A stretch of DNA of 64,000 nt from Bacteroidota bacterium (GTDB taxonomy: Bacteria; Bacteroidota; Bacteroidia; Sphingobacteriales; Sphingobacteriaceae): assembly GCA_013289045.1 (NCBI GenBank), contig JABDAU010000003.1, positions 23,528 through 87,527 of the forward strand, given 5' to 3'. Shown piece after piece: positions 63,958-64,000 of the stretch. A program made the translations under genes and the position numbers. Each line of letters starts with the position of its first letter. Position 1 is the first letter of the stretch. The notes under the pieces were generated by a model, which was not told the origin of the DNA, did no database searches, and saw only the letters and a list, made by a program, of their open reading frames with translations.

Positions 63958-64000
63958 AAATAGGTTTAAAAAAATAAGCAAATTCCTTTTTTAACTATAC
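63950..64000. repeat. 51-bp exact inverted copy of 60590-60640
   Basis: The last 51 bases of the window are the exact reverse complement of 60590-60640, which is the end of the 2OG-oxygenase gene and its 3' flank. The copy reaches the window edge and may continue beyond. The junction carries the shared word CGCGCAGG. Confidence 0.9.

Overview
This window looks like chromosomal DNA of a Bacteroidota bacterium, most likely a Sphingobacteriaceae member close to Mucilaginibacter or Pedobacter. The genus is inferred from gene content and repeat style, not from a marker gene. The support is two SusC/SusD systems, a type IX secretion substrate with a type B C-terminal domain and a PorP/SprF partner, an outer-membrane beta-barrel family receptor, a PadR-PspC operon, and many perfect TAnnTTTG promoter -7 boxes close to gene starts.

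Layout. 1-2373: end of a SusC gene plus SusD and a terminator. 2403-6950: two mirror-image cassettes, each an NAD(P)-binding reductase with an AraC regulator, around a small lipoprotein gene. 7233-14297: secreted glycoside hydrolases GH43, GH127 and GH38, completing a polysaccharide utilisation locus aimed at L-arabinofuranose and probably mannose. A VOC protein lies among them. 14621-17116: an SDR oxidoreductase, an AlkA-like DNA glycosylase and a membrane protein. 17256-28829: a minus-strand operon of tail-collar protein, formyltransferase, a 3012-residue adhesin-like protein and PorP/SprF. This is the best candidate for an undescribed system. 29295-35103: map, a complete IS21-family element, tRNA-Arg(CCT) and metG. 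35233-38905: an LD-carboxypeptidase, a DoxX protein and small envelope proteins. 39188-45049: a second SusC/SusD locus with a DUF1735-type lipoprotein and no glycosidase. 45213-50334: PadR, PspC, a small membrane protein and a TonB-type receptor. 50423-53156: DUF4142 protein, manganese catalase and a DUF892 ferritin-like protein. 53304-57309: recQ, murF and a YnfA-like protein. 57316-64000: sialate O-acetylesterase, sulfotransferase, 2OG-Fe(II) oxygenase, thioredoxin, a phosphoribosyltransferase operon and a broken RlmD gene.

The window also carries several short repeat families. Arrays of degenerate 8-bp units (AAGTCCGA type) lie in the metG/ldcA divergent region and twice, in frame, inside murF. 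A second 8-bp family (ATGTGCAG type) flanks the 3' end of metG, and a 6-bp family (AGTAGC type) follows the receptor gene. An 18-bp perfect palindrome sits inside an epimerase gene.

The last 51 bases are an exact inverted copy of 60590-60640 and cut the RlmD gene. This is either a rearrangement or, more likely, an assembly or amplification chimera. All identifications come from reading motifs in the sequence; no database search was run.
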